A stretch of DNA of 64,000 bases from Pseudoalteromonas luteoviolacea H33-S (lineage in GTDB: Bacteria > Pseudomonadota > Gammaproteobacteria > Enterobacterales > Alteromonadaceae), in the NCBI RefSeq assembly GCF_001625695.1, contig NZ_AUXY01000035.1, forward strand, positions 186,001 to 250,000, read 5' to 3'. The position numbers were made by a program, and so were the translations under genes. This document shows positions 39,413 to 49,278 of this stretch, in pieces (positions within the stretch are counted from its first letter, which is position 1; each line of letters begins with the position of its first letter). Below the pieces are notes generated by a model. That model ran no database searches, was not told where the DNA came from, and saw only the letters and a list, made by a program, of their open reading frames with translations.

Positions 39413-41089
39413 ATGGAACATCACTCTCCATTACTGAGAAAATTCATTACCTTAGGTAGAATTACGCCAGATCAGATAAAGGCGAAGCAATCCGAGGCAA
39501 CAACCACTGCTGAGCTAATTTGCTTATGTAGCGGTATGTCTGGGCAAGAATTAGCTGAACAATGCCTTGATTTGTTCCGTGTGCCATACTTTGATCTCAA
39601 TGGTTTTGATGTAGCAAATGTGCCTAAAGATCTGATCAAAGAAAAGTTGATCAGGCAACACTACCTCCTTCCTTTAGTCAAAAAAGATCGCAAACTGTTT
39701 ATCGCGACCTCAGATCCAACCGATTATGGTGCGTTTGAAAACTTTGAGTTCAGCACGGGATTACAGTGCGAAATCGTGGTTGTTGATCACAAGCTATTAG
39801 AACAAAAAATAGATCAGCTCTTTGACTCCAGCTCTGGCCTGTCACTCAGTGACGACGAGTTTAAAGAGTTTGCCAGTTTAGATATAGAAGATGAATCGCC
39901 GTCACAGCAGCAAGATGAAGAAAAAGACGATGCGCCGATTATTGTCTACATCAATAAAATTCTCATGGATGCAATTAAAAAAGGGGCATCAGACTTACAC
40001 TTTGAACCCTATGAGAAAAAATATCGGGTGCGCTTTCGTATCGATGGTATTTTGCATGAGATGGCAAGTCCACCCAATACCTTAGCTAGCCGTTTATCTG
40101 CTCGTATCAAGGTTATGTCTCATCTTGATATTGCTGAGAAACGAAAGCCGCAAGATGGCCGTATTAAGCTCAAAATATCCGAGCGTAAAAGCATCGATTT
40201 TCGTGTCAGTACCCTGCCCACCATGTGGGGTGAAAAAATCGTAATGCGGATACTAGACTCCTCTGCCGCTAAATTGGGGATTGATGTATTAGGTTATGAA
40301 CCTGAACAAAAAGATTTGTATTTAAATGCCCTTGAGCAGCCACAAGGCATGATATTAGTGACTGGCCCCACAGGCTCTGGTAAAACCGTATCGCTTTATA
40401 CTGGCCTCAATATTTTAAATAAGCCCGAGCGTAATATCAGTACCGCGGAAGATCCGGTTGAGATTAACCTTGAAGGGATCAACCAGGTTCAGATAAACAC
40501 AAAAGCAGATATGACTTTTGCCAACGCGCTTAAAGCATTTTTACGACAAGATCCTGACGTGGTCATGGTGGGTGAGATCCGAGATCTGGAAACAGCAGAG
40601 ATCTCCATCAAAGCAGCCCAAACAGGTCACTTAGTAATGAGTACCCTGCACACCAACTCAGCGCCAGAAACACTCACACGATTGCTTAATATGGGTGTAC
40701 CAGCCTATAACGTAGCCAGCTCTGTAAGCTTAATTATCGCCCAGCGTCTAGCAAGACGCCTGTGTCCAAAGTGCAAGGAGCCCGAAGAGTTACCAAAAGA
40801 AGAATTACTCAAACAAGGCTTTACTGAAGAACAAGTTAAAGACCTTACGCTATATGCACCCAAAGGCTGCGACCACTGCACAGACGGATATAAAGGCCGT
40901 GTCGGGGTATATGAAGTGGTAAAAATTACCCCTGACATGTCGCACAAAATTATGGAGGGGGCGAACTCTTTGGAGATTGCAGCACTCGCTGACAAATTAG
41001 GGTTTGATAATCTACGTAAATCTGGTTTGAGAAAAGCGGCATCCGGCGTGACTTCTTTAGCTGAGATCAACCGCGTCACAAACTACTAA
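39413..41089 (+). CDS. pilB: Type IV pilus assembly ATPase PilB
   Basis: A 558-residue GspE-family ATPase powering pilus extension. The N-terminal MshEN-like domain (residues 1-150) is followed by the ATPase domain: arginine-rich [11 protein letters not shown], Walker A GPTGSGKT, the Asp box and Walker [17 protein letters not shown], the His box [11 protein letters not shown], and a zinc-binding tetracysteine (CPKC ... CDHC). It sits between coaE and yacG, downstream of pilA, pilC and pilD; usually it lies between pilA and pilC. A 123-base gap from coaE suggests its own promoter. Confidence 0.96.
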   Translation: MEHHSPLLRKFITLGRITPDQIKAKQSEATTTAELICLCSGMSGQELAEQCLDLFRVPYFDLNGFDVANVPKDLIKEKLIRQHYLLPLVKKDRKLFIATSDPTDYGAFENFEFSTGLQCEIVVVDHKLLEQKIDQLFDSSSGLSLSDDEFKEFASLDIEDESPSQQQDEEKDDAPIIVYINKILMDAIKKGASDLHFEPYEKKYRVRFRIDGILHEMASPPNTLASRLSARIKVMSHLDIAEKRKPQDGRIKLKISERKSIDFRVSTLPTMWGEKIVMRILDSSAAKLGIDVLGYEPEQKDLYLNALEQPQGMILVTGPTGSGKTVSLYTGLNILNKPERNISTAEDPVEINLEGINQVQINTKADMTFANALKAFLRQDPDVVMVGEIRDLETAEISIKAAQTGHLVMSTLHTNSAPETLTRLLNMGVPAYNVASSVSLIIAQRLARRLCPKCKEPEELPKEELLKQGFTEEQVKDLTLYAPKGCDHCTDGYKGRVGVYEVVKITPDMSHKIMEGANSLEIAALADKLGFDNLRKSGLRKAASGVTSLAEINRVTNY

Positions 41090-41107
41090 TTGCGTTCAGA
41101 CTCACTG

Positions 41108-41138
41108 GTATAGTTTACTGCAAAGCAGTAAACTATAC
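41108..41138. terminator. Perfect hairpin between pilB and yacG
   Basis: A 14-base-pair perfect inverted repeat with a three-base loop (GTATAGTTTACTGC, AAA, and its complement). No T run follows, so it may be a terminator, an RNA-stability element or a protein-binding dyad. Confidence 0.5.
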
Positions 41139-41165
41139 GGGTCTATCACACCATGAGTATCCATT

Positions 41166-41405
41166 ATGCCAACAGCTGTCCAATGCCCAACATGTCAAAA
41201 AGAGGTGATCTGGTCGGCACAAAGCCCGCACCGTCCATTTTGCTCTAAGCGCTGTCAACTTATCGACTTAGGTGAGTGGTCTGAAGAAAACAATAAAATT
41301 TCTAGTCCCGTGCAAAGCACAGATCTTGCTCAGCCCGATCCACAAGCGCTCATTGAGGACATCGAGGCAATGCTTGCGAAAAACGAAGATGACTTTTTTA
41401 AATAA
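41166..41405 (+). CDS. yacG: DNA gyrase inhibitor / zinc-binding protein YacG
   Basis: A 79-residue YacG. The treble-clef zinc ligands are Cys7, Cys10, Cys26 and Cys30 (CPTCQKEV ... [14 protein letters not shown]). E. coli YacG binds GyrB and inhibits gyrase. The C-terminal half is acidic and likely flexible. It ends the pil-coaE group, as in other Gammaproteobacteria, though here pilB precedes it. Confidence 0.92.
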   Translation: MPTAVQCPTCQKEVIWSAQSPHRPFCSKRCQLIDLGEWSEENNKISSPVQSTDLAQPDPQALIEDIEAMLAKNEDDFFK

Positions 41406-41409
41406 TGCA

Positions 41410-42297
41410 TTAAGTCCTGAGCAGTTCATATAAACAGGTCATTCGCTCATGCACTTGCCAATCTTGGCAATAGAGAAAGTAGTCCACACTCGGCAAGTGC
41501 TCAGTTATCTCAATAAAATCAACTTGAGATGCATATTTTCCCTGCATAGATTGAGGCACTATCGCAAACCCCATCCCCGCCGCCACCAAAGACAGCGTCG
41601 TTGACTTGGTTTTGACTTCTTGTACAACATTCATTGTTGCCTTTGCCTGAGTGAATGCCGCCGCTATCGTCTCATATAATTTAGGCTGTAATGCCTTTGG
41701 GTAGTGAACAAATGGCTTGCCACTAAAGGTTTTTATCGATGTCTTAGTCAAGTTTAGCTGCCACTGCTTGGGACAGGCAAAGACATATTGCTCACTACAT
41801 AAGTAGTGAATATCACTTGCAGGTAATTCCGGATCAAATAAGCGAATAATCGCCCCGTGTAGTTGTCCTGATTGGCATCGCGCTACCAACTCTGCACTTG
41901 TACCCTCTTCCAATGCCAAATTTAATTTAGGGGATTGAGCAGATAGCACAGCCATCTTACTAGCCACCAAGGCTTCAAACGCTAAGCCAATACAACCCAG
42001 CTTAATCGGCTGCTGCTTACCCGTTTGAAAGCTTTGCACACACTCACCGAGCTCAGCATGCGCTGCGAGTACCCGCTGGGCTTTTTTAACAAATGTCACC
42101 CCAAAAGGCGTCAAGCTCACCGAACGGGTTGAACGCTCAAATAAAGCCATGCCTAAATGGCTTTCTATTTGCCGGATCTGTTGACTCAAAGGGGGTTGAG
42201 ACATATGCAATTTCAATGCTGCTCGGCTAAAACTGAGCTCCTGTGCCACAGTCACTACATAGTGGAGCTTTTTTATATCCATCCAATTTATATTCAT
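41410..42297 (-). CDS. LysR-family transcriptional regulator
   Basis: A 295-residue LysR regulator. The N-terminal winged helix-turn-helix is clear (LHYVVTVAQELSFSRAALKL, then MSQPPLSQQIRQIESHLGMALFERSTRSVSLTPFG), and a periplasmic-binding-protein-like effector domain follows (KLGCIGLAFEALV; GMGFAIVPQSM). An ATG five codons in (42282) is an alternative start. It is divergent from the esterase gene at 42386, which is a likely target, with 88 bases between. The effector is unknown. The ligand domain resembles the group that controls aromatic catabolism but that is weak. Confidence 0.88.
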   Translation of the reverse strand: MNINWMDIKKLHYVVTVAQELSFSRAALKLHMSQPPLSQQIRQIESHLGMALFERSTRSVSLTPFGVTFVKKAQRVLAAHAELGECVQSFQTGKQQPIKLGCIGLAFEALVASKMAVLSAQSPKLNLALEEGTSAELVARCQSGQLHGAIIRLFDPELPASDIHYLCSEQYVFACPKQWQLNLTKTSIKTFSGKPFVHYPKALQPKLYETIAAAFTQAKATMNVVQEVKTKSTTLSLVAAGMGFAIVPQSMQGKYASQVDFIEITEHLPSVDYFLYCQDWQVHERMTCLYELLRT

Positions 42298-42385
42298 TAC
42301 ATATAAATCAATCTATTTTTATATTTGTTATTAATTTAGGCACATTGTAACTTAACTGCAAGCTTTATCAGCAGGAGTCATAACA

Positions 42386-43438
42386 ATGAAAACACTAATA
42401 TTTTTACTGCTTATTTTTACCAGTAGTACACTTAAAGCCGAAATCATCAACGTACCTTTTCACTCAAAAGCATTGGAAAACAGCTTAATTGGTACCAAAA
42501 GTACCCGTGATATTCATATCTATTTGCCTGACGGCTACCACGAGAGCGACAAACGCTACCCTGTTTTATATTTATTAGGCGCCTATAGTTGGCCAGTAAA
42601 ATACAGTGCGCGCATTGAGCCCATGCTAGAAAACCATAAAAAAAATGGCCAAAACATGGAGATGATCATTGTTATGTTAGAAGGTAACACACCGCTCAGA
42701 GGCAGCTTTTACGTCAACTCAGAAGTCCATGGTAATTTTAGCGACTACGTCATCAAAGAAGTATTACCTTGGGTAGATCGTACCTATCGCACAAAAGCCC
42801 AAGCTAAGCATCGCGGTATCGCAGGATTTTCAATGGGCGGTACAGGTGCACTTCGATTTGCAGCAAAATACCCTGACTTGTTCTCACATGTATACGCATT
42901 GAGCCCTGGCATGTTTGATGAAAAAGGCATGGCTAAATCATACCTAACTTCAGAAGCAGCAATTAAACGCTACCAAGCATTTAAGCAAAAACTCGCGACC
43001 ACAAAAGATCCAAAAGCACTGATGGACGCTGAGTTTGCCTCTTTCCAAGGTCGTGAGATTTGGAACAATGGTCAAGAAAATAGCTACAGCGCTTACTTAA
43101 TGGCTTATTCAGGCGCCTTTGCAGGCCATTCAGGGCAACCTTTTGGTGTGCATTACAGCGTTGACGCATCTCAAAAGCCGCTTTGGTTCAAAGGGTTTGG
43201 AGAGCTAGTAGAGTTGTATTCAACCCCTGCTGTTGTTGAGCAGCTCAGCTCTGTACGCATCGATGTGGGCGACAAAGATGATTATATCTGGATCACTGAA
43301 GGTGTCCTTGCACTCAAAGAAAAAGCACAGGCTAACAAGGTGCCCATTCACTTTGAAGTGTTCCCGGGTGGTCACAGTGATAAAGCACTTGAGCGTCTAG
43401 AGCACCATATGCTGCCGTTTTTCAACACACGTTTGTAA
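42386..43438 (+). CDS. Exported esterase D-type (PF00756) alpha/beta hydrolase
   Basis: A 350-residue secreted or periplasmic esterase. Residues 1-18 are a signal peptide (MKTLIFLLLIFTSSTLKA). The mature part fits the esterase D/antigen-85 family: RDIHIYLPDGYHESDKRYPVLYLL, VMLEGNTPL, VLPWVDRTYRT, the nucleophile Ser149 in GFSMGG, and a late GGHSD for the catalytic His. The catalytic Asp/Glu is not assigned. Substrates in this family are varied (siderophore esters, carbohydrate esters, S-formylglutathione). GGAG lies before the ATG. It is divergent from a LysR gene and followed by a terminator. Confidence 0.85.
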   Translation: MKTLIFLLLIFTSSTLKAEIINVPFHSKALENSLIGTKSTRDIHIYLPDGYHESDKRYPVLYLLGAYSWPVKYSARIEPMLENHKKNGQNMEMIIVMLEGNTPLRGSFYVNSEVHGNFSDYVIKEVLPWVDRTYRTKAQAKHRGIAGFSMGGTGALRFAAKYPDLFSHVYALSPGMFDEKGMAKSYLTSEAAIKRYQAFKQKLATTKDPKALMDAEFASFQGREIWNNGQENSYSAYLMAYSGAFAGHSGQPFGVHYSVDASQKPLWFKGFGELVELYSTPAVVEQLSSVRIDVGDKDDYIWITEGVLALKEKAQANKVPIHFEVFPGGHSDKALERLEHHMLPFFNTRL

Positions 43439-43447
43439 TCCTTCCTG

Positions 43448-43476
43448 AGGGGTTCCCATGTCGGGCCCCTATTTTT
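43448..43476 (+). terminator. Terminator after the esterase gene
   Basis: An AGGGG..CCC/GGG..CCCCT stem with a two-base bulge followed by ATTTTT, ten bases beyond the esterase stop codon. Confidence 0.75.
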
Positions 43477-43586
43477 CCTCATCGCCAAAATTCGCAAACA
43501 TTATCAATCCAACTTGCGCTACTTTAGCCATGTCGTCAAAATCAACTAGACGCATTGCAACACTTAACCGTAACGAGTAGCGACAG

Positions 43587-44462
43587 ATGAAACACAAGTT
43601 AAGTACACAACATTACTACGAAGACCGAATGCTCCGAGTTATCGACTATCTATACGAGCATGCAGGTTCAGAACTTGATGTGAATACATTGGCAGATATA
43701 GCCTGTATGTCTGCTTATCACTTTCATCGTATTTATCGTGAGTATGCGGGAGAGACAATCAATGTCACAGTGAGAAGAATGCGTATGCTGAAGGCGGCAA
43801 CTTATCTAGTTCGCAGCGACTTAAACCAACAGCAAATCGCCAAGCAAGTTTGCTATGGCAGCGTTGAGGCATTTAACCGAGCCTTTACTAAGCACTATGG
43901 CGAAACACCGAATCAATATCGCCAGCGACGTGCTTATACCACGCCTGAGGTTACTGCGTTGTATCCAACGTCTTCGAAGGAGTATCTCCCCATGTACACA
44001 GTTGAACAACAAAATATTGAATCTATTGAATTAATTGGCTTAAATCATCACGGTGATTACATGCAAATTGGCCAAGCATTCGAAAAGCTTTCTGTGATGG
44101 CCGCAAAAGCAAATTTAATTGACCAAGATACGCGCTTTTTTGGCATTTACTTTGATGATCCTGAGTCTGTGCCTCATGCCAACCTCAAATCTATGGCCTG
44201 CATTGCGGTCGATAAAACTAAGCTGCCAGAGCAGCATGATTTTGAGCGCCTGACTATCCCTGCAGGAAAAACTGTCAGCATTCTCTTTAAAGGTGATTAC
44301 ACTGAACTGGAAAAACCTTACAACTGGTTATACGGCCAATGGCTACCCCAGAGCCAATTTGAGCTCGCTAACTTCCCGCCATTTGAAGAGTATTTAAACG
44401 ATTTAAAAGACACTGCACCGCAAGAGTTACTTACTCGCATTAACTTTTTAGTCGCTGCATAA
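43587..44462 (+). CDS. AraC-family regulator with GyrI-like effector domain
   Basis: A 291-residue protein with two AraC helix-turn-helix motifs in residues 12-115 (NTLADIACMSAYHFHRIYREYAG and IAKQVCYGSVEAFNRAFTKHYGETPNQYR) and a C-terminal GyrI-like small-molecule-binding domain (around 140-290; ESIELIGLNHHGDYMQIGQAFEKL, and the late IPAGKTVSILFKGDY). The architecture is that of SbmC/Rob-like regulators, which respond to toxins or drugs and often control efflux or detoxification. No obvious adjacent target gene; it appears monocistronic. Confidence 0.88.
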   Translation: MKHKLSTQHYYEDRMLRVIDYLYEHAGSELDVNTLADIACMSAYHFHRIYREYAGETINVTVRRMRMLKAATYLVRSDLNQQQIAKQVCYGSVEAFNRAFTKHYGETPNQYRQRRAYTTPEVTALYPTSSKEYLPMYTVEQQNIESIELIGLNHHGDYMQIGQAFEKLSVMAAKANLIDQDTRFFGIYFDDPESVPHANLKSMACIAVDKTKLPEQHDFERLTIPAGKTVSILFKGDYTELEKPYNWLYGQWLPQSQFELANFPPFEEYLNDLKDTAPQELLTRINFLVAA

Positions 44463-44472
44463 AACGTATCAG

Positions 44473-44504
44473 CATATCAGCCAGTTGTACATGTGGCTGA
44501 TATG
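44473..44504 (+). terminator. Terminator-like hairpin after the AraC gene
   Basis: A perfect CATATCAGCCA/TGGCTGATATG stem with a ten-base loop, followed by CATTCTTTCTT, ten bases past the stop codon. Confidence 0.65.
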
Positions 44505-44698
44505 CATTCTTTCTTATGATTTAGACGCACGGGCACCAGTATTTTCGCTATACAGCATATAGTTTGCGCTAAAAGTCACTAAATTACTGATAACTTTGTA
44601 CTAATCCTTTACTCGTATACGATATTAATACGATAATCACGCTATATTCATGTAAGTTACGTAAACTTATTTAATATCAGTATTGTTAGGGGAAAGTC

Positions 44699-47600
44699 AT
44701 GAACGCAAGGAGTGTGTATACCAGCTGGTTAATCATCTCTTTATTATTTGTCACTATTGGCTGGCATCACGCCGCTGTAGCCGAGTCTAAAAAACGACAA
44801 ACACCTCAAATTGCAATTGTTGGTTCGGGACCATTGGTGCCAAAAAGTAGCACACAAGCTATCCCTATTAGTTACAAAAATACCCGTGAAGTCGATATCG
44901 AAATTTTACATATCACCAGCGCCCATGATTTTTTACAAAGTTACTATTTGAACGACAAAATCTATCCAAGTTCATTAGATAGGTTGAGTTACAGTTACGA
45001 AAGTGTCTTTGCTGACCGCTATACCCTACCAGCAGGACAAGAAGATAAAATACACTCAGCGAAATTGCCTGTTCCAACAAACTTACCATCGGGATGGTAT
45101 ATTGTGACACTCAAAGCCGCTGGTCAATTTGGTGACTTGCAAGCAAAGCATATGCTCCTGACAGAGCTAGGTATTCAAGCAAGAGTACAAAAGCATCATG
45201 CCACATTCAGCGTCAATTATTTACAAAGTGGCCGCAGCGCGAAAGGTGCCAAAGTCAGTATTTATCGTAAACACGAACTCATACGTCAAGGCACAACAAA
45301 TGCACAAGGCAACATCGACTTTACGGTCACCTTAGAGCAAAACGACATCGTTATTGCTGAATTAGAACAAGAAGACAGCACTCCTCACTTGGCCATTTTA
45401 CCACTTAAAGAAGTGCCACTTGATCTGTCGGCCTATCAACTTGGCGGTCGTTTATATCAAGAAACCGAAGCCTTTATTTATAGTAACCGAGATCTCGTAA
45501 GGCCTGGAGACAGCCTGCCTATCAATATCTTACTGCGCGACTTTGATGGCCATAAAACCAGTATTGAGACACTGACCCTATCGGTCAAAAATTCACGCCA
45601 AGAGCAAATCCTCACAGAAACTTTGCAAGCTCAAGAAGCTGGTTTTTTCAGCAAATCACTCAAAACCGCCAATGACTGGCCAACAGGTCGTTACACGGTT
45701 GGCGTTAAACTTGACCCAAGTGCCCGCAACTTTATCGCTGAGATGACCTTTCAATTGGAAGAGTTCGTGCCTGAGCGTATGGATCTTAAGGTAACAGAAC
45801 AGGCCCCCTTTGTTTTCGCTGGACAAGAAAATACCCTCACATTAAATGGTAAATATTTATTTGGCAGTCCAGCTGCGGGAAATACATTTAAAACAGACGT
45901 AAGCCATCAGCCAATAAGGCACTTTACCGGCCCTTACAAAGCCTTTGTTGTCGGCCAAGATTTTTATTTATCTGGTCGTTATAAGTCGCTGGAAAATAAA
46001 CGGCTCTCTGAGCAAGGCGAGGCACAAGTTAAAATAAGCCCCCCCCGTGCGGAACAAATTAAAAGCCCTGTAAAGACCCAAGTATTTATTGCGCTGCAAG
46101 AAGCCGGTGGCGCAGCTGTGCAGCGCACAAGCACATTCACTAGCTGGCGAAAAAGTACAATTCCAGGGATCAAACCGCTAAGCAAAAATGTTAAATACAG
46201 CTCTGATGCAGGCTTTGAAATCGCTCTACTCTCCGCAGATGGCCAAACTCTTTCTACTGGTAGCGTCAAATTAGAGCTTTACTATGATCAAGGCAACTAC
46301 TACTGGATGTACGAAGAAGGCATCGGGTGGCAGCGCAAAAAGCAAGATAGGTGGCGACAGGAGCAACAAAGTGTTATTGATTTAAATGCCGATATCGCTC
46401 ACATCGAACTACCGGTTAAATGGGGAAATTACCGCCTTGAAGCCACAGATCTAAATACAGGGAGTAAAACTCACTATGAATTCTATGCAGGCTGGTATCG
46501 CGGTTATGGCCAATATGCTGTTAAGCCAGAGCATCTGCAACTCACTCTCAATAAAAAAGCTTACAATACAGGTGAACAAGCTGCACTGACTCTGAGCTCA
46601 CCCATCAGTGGCGAACTCATGGTGACCCTTGAGTCCGATAAAGTCATTTGGTCACAAAAGCTTGCAGTAAAAAAAGGCCAAAGCCAAGTTGCCATTCCAC
46701 TTAACAAGCTACCGAGTCGCCATGATCTCTATGTCACTGCCACCGTATTTGGTCAGCAGCAAGGAGCACCTAAACGCTATTTAGGCGTAATACCACTTCC
46801 TCTAGAAAGAAGTGCGCGTCAGATCCAGTTAAAAGTCGACCTCCCAGATCATGTTGAGCCACTGCAAAAATTACAAATCCCAGTGACAGCAAAAGGATTA
46901 ACAGATCATGGGGCAACTTGGGTAACCGTCTCTATGGTTGACAAAGGGATCATTAACCTCAGTCGCTTTAAGCCAGAAAACCCGTTTGATTACTTTTTCG
47001 CACAGCGCCGCTACAGTGGCGACATAATCGATCTCTACTCTCGGCAATACGATCCGCGCCCTAACCCGTTTGCACAATCCAGATTTGGTAGTGACAGTGT
47101 TGAAAACAATACCAACCGGAACGATGACTTAGTCGAAAGTAAAACCATTCAATTGATGTCACGACCTGTGCGATTAGAACAAGGTAAAGCCCTCGTTGAG
47201 CTCACACTGCCAGACTATAACGGACAAGCGCAACTTATTGTTACCGCATTTAACGACAGCCAAGTAGGTCAGCTAGTACAAGATCAAATCATCCGAATGC
47301 CACTGGTGGCAGAGCTCAGTGTGCCACGTTTTTTGGTGCCAGGTGATGCGTCATCGGTCACATTGGATATTCATAACCTCACTGGTCAGGCTCAAACATT
47401 TGATGTGGCGCTCAGCGTTGATAATCATGTGACAATTGCAGAGCAAACGACGCATACTGTGACATTAGATGAGGGGCAACATTGGAGCAAAACAGCGACC
47501 ATTCATACCCAAGCTAATAATCCAGATGGCATCGCGACATTTACCCTCCATGTCACTGGGGGCAACTTAGATGTGACGCGCAGTTGGCGCGTGCCTGTTG

Positions 47601-49228
47601 GCTACATCGAGCCCTGGGTAACCCAAGCTAAAAACACGCAATTACAGCCGAATGAGACCTTAACGGCAGATATATCCAATTGGGATGGCCTCAAAGTCAT
47701 TGGCGGCAAAGAAGGAAAACTGCTCATCAGCCATACCCCCATTCTTAATATTGCGCAATTTGCATCAGGTCTGCATAGCTACCCATACGGATGCGCTGAG
47801 CAAACCACCAGTAAGGCATGGCCCTTTATTTTACAGAACCCGCAGCTTGATAAATTTCAGCAAAGCGCGCTGCAACAAAGTAGCAAATTAACCAATAGCA
47901 AAGACTACCTCAGTGCCGCTGTGAGCCGATTAAAAACCATGCAGAAGACCACTGGCGGATTTGGCACGTGGGGCAGCTACAGCCAAGAGTCTCCTTGGCT
48001 GAGCGTTTATATCACTGATTTTCTTACTCAAGTTAGTGCACAATACCCAGAAATTGTGCCAAGAGACATGCTTCAAGAAGCCCAATATCGCGTATTACGC
48101 TACGCAAGGGGCGATTTTGTAAATACTTTGACCTCAAAACCCGAGGCCGCCATAGCCGCAACGACTTACGCGGCCTACCTATCGAGTAGCCTTGGAAAAC
48201 TCAGTTACAGTGACCTCGAAGCACTGCAAATCAGTACATTCCCATCAAAATTGAGTTTGATACAATTTGCCGCTGCACTAGCCAATACTGGCGCTATTGC
48301 ACAAGCATCTGCACTACTCAACCAATTTGATACGCAAACCAGAGTCGACGACTATATTTACGATTATGGCAGCCAAGTGCGTGATGATGCCATGGCTATT
48401 ATCGCTTTGAATCAGATAGCGCAATTAAGAGGTATACAAAGCAAAGCACGTCGTATTGCAAATACACTGGCAACCTCTTTACCTGTGCTCGCCATCGATA
48501 AGCAATGGCTCAGTACACAGGAACAAGCGGCATTATTACGCTCGGCGATTGCCATTGATGAGCAAAATAAACAACCACTGAGCGTCGTGATCAATGACAA
48601 TACAATTGAGCATCAAGGTCTATTAACGCACCCACTTACAGCCGGGCTCGTGTTAGAAAATACCACCGATAGCCCTTTACATGTGCAGCAGTTGCATACC
48701 GGTTACCTAGATTTTAACCCTGCAATCGCCAACCAAATTAACCCTTTTAATACCGTTAAAATGAAACATTTCTTAAGGCGCTGGTTTACGCTTGAAGGCA
48801 AGCCTATTGATGAGCAAGTGTCTTTAAAAGTAGGTGATCGAGTCCTAGTGGTACTCGATGTGGAAAGTAAAGAACGCATTCATGATGCCATGATTGTAGA
48901 TAGGATCCCTGCAGGATTTGTACTTGAAAACCCCGCTTTGCTGCAAGATTTAGATATTCAAAAATTGCTCCCTGAAGGCGTAGTACTGAGCCACATTGAG
49001 CACCAAGAATATCGCCATGATAGATATGTCGCAGTCACGGATTTAAAACCACGCCAGCAGTATCATAGGTACAGTGATGATAGACCAAGGCAGCAATTTG
49101 CCTACTTGTTGCGTGCAGAAGTACCGGGCACTTATGCCAACCCGCCAAGTTTCATGGAATCAATGTACAGACCGCAAAAACATGTGCTCTATAGTCAATT
49201 CCCATCTACACTCACTATCGAAAGATAA
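44699..49228 (+). CDS. Periplasmic alpha-2-macroglobulin-like protein
   Basis: A 1509-residue bacterial alpha-2-macroglobulin. The signal peptide ends near AAVAE (about residue 29) with no lipobox cysteine, so unlike E. coli YfhM (a lipoprotein) it is probably soluble in the periplasm. Macroglobulin repeats fill residues 40-850, followed by the A2M domain with DLVESKTIQLMSRPVRLEQGKALVELTLPDYNGQAQL and a thioester-bearing TED domain with YGCAEQTTS; Cys1032 and Gln1035 would form the thioester. It is followed after 50 bases by pbpC, the classic pair, in which the protein is thought to trap foreign proteases that cross a damaged outer membrane while PBP1C repairs the wall. Confidence 0.93.
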   Translation: MNARSVYTSWLIISLLFVTIGWHHAAVAESKKRQTPQIAIVGSGPLVPKSSTQAIPISYKNTREVDIEILHITSAHDFLQSYYLNDKIYPSSLDRLSYSYESVFADRYTLPAGQEDKIHSAKLPVPTNLPSGWYIVTLKAAGQFGDLQAKHMLLTELGIQARVQKHHATFSVNYLQSGRSAKGAKVSIYRKHELIRQGTTNAQGNIDFTVTLEQNDIVIAELEQEDSTPHLAILPLKEVPLDLSAYQLGGRLYQETEAFIYSNRDLVRPGDSLPINILLRDFDGHKTSIETLTLSVKNSRQEQILTETLQAQEAGFFSKSLKTANDWPTGRYTVGVKLDPSARNFIAEMTFQLEEFVPERMDLKVTEQAPFVFAGQENTLTLNGKYLFGSPAAGNTFKTDVSHQPIRHFTGPYKAFVVGQDFYLSGRYKSLENKRLSEQGEAQVKISPPRAEQIKSPVKTQVFIALQEAGGAAVQRTSTFTSWRKSTIPGIKPLSKNVKYSSDAGFEIALLSADGQTLSTGSVKLELYYDQGNYYWMYEEGIGWQRKKQDRWRQEQQSVIDLNADIAHIELPVKWGNYRLEATDLNTGSKTHYEFYAGWYRGYGQYAVKPEHLQLTLNKKAYNTGEQAALTLSSPISGELMVTLESDKVIWSQKLAVKKGQSQVAIPLNKLPSRHDLYVTATVFGQQQGAPKRYLGVIPLPLERSARQIQLKVDLPDHVEPLQKLQIPVTAKGLTDHGATWVTVSMVDKGIINLSRFKPENPFDYFFAQRRYSGDIIDLYSRQYDPRPNPFAQSRFGSDSVENNTNRNDDLVESKTIQLMSRPVRLEQGKALVELTLPDYNGQAQLIVTAFNDSQVGQLVQDQIIRMPLVAELSVPRFLVPGDASSVTLDIHNLTGQAQTFDVALSVDNHVTIAEQTTHTVTLDEGQHWSKTATIHTQANNPDGIATFTLHVTGGNLDVTRSWRVPVGYIEPWVTQAKNTQLQPNETLTADISNWDGLKVIGGKEGKLLISHTPILNIAQFASGLHSYPYGCAEQTTSKAWPFILQNPQLDKFQQSALQQSSKLTNSKDYLSAAVSRLKTMQKTTGGFGTWGSYSQESPWLSVYITDFLTQVSAQYPEIVPRDMLQEAQYRVLRYARGDFVNTLTSKPEAAIAATTYAAYLSSSLGKLSYSDLEALQISTFPSKLSLIQFAAALANTGAIAQASALLNQFDTQTRVDDYIYDYGSQVRDDAMAIIALNQIAQLRGIQSKARRIANTLATSLPVLAIDKQWLSTQEQAALLRSAIAIDEQNKQPLSVVINDNTIEHQGLLTHPLTAGLVLENTTDSPLHVQQLHTGYLDFNPAIANQINPFNTVKMKHFLRRWFTLEGKPIDEQVSLKVGDRVLVVLDVESKERIHDAMIVDRIPAGFVLENPALLQDLDIQKLLPEGVVLSHIEHQEYRHDRYVAVTDLKPRQQYHRYSDDRPRQQFAYLLRAEVPGTYANPPSFMESMYRPQKHVLYSQFPSTLTIER

Positions 49229-49232
49229 CTTC

Positions 49233-49254
49233 AAGCGCCCTGATATGGGCGCTT
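49233..49254 (+). terminator. Hairpin in the A2M-pbpC gap
   Basis: A perfect AAGCGCCC/GGGCGCTT stem with a six-base loop and no T run. It may moderate read-through from the large gene into pbpC. Confidence 0.5.
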
Positions 49255-49278
49255 ACCACTACCAACTAATGATGCCAA

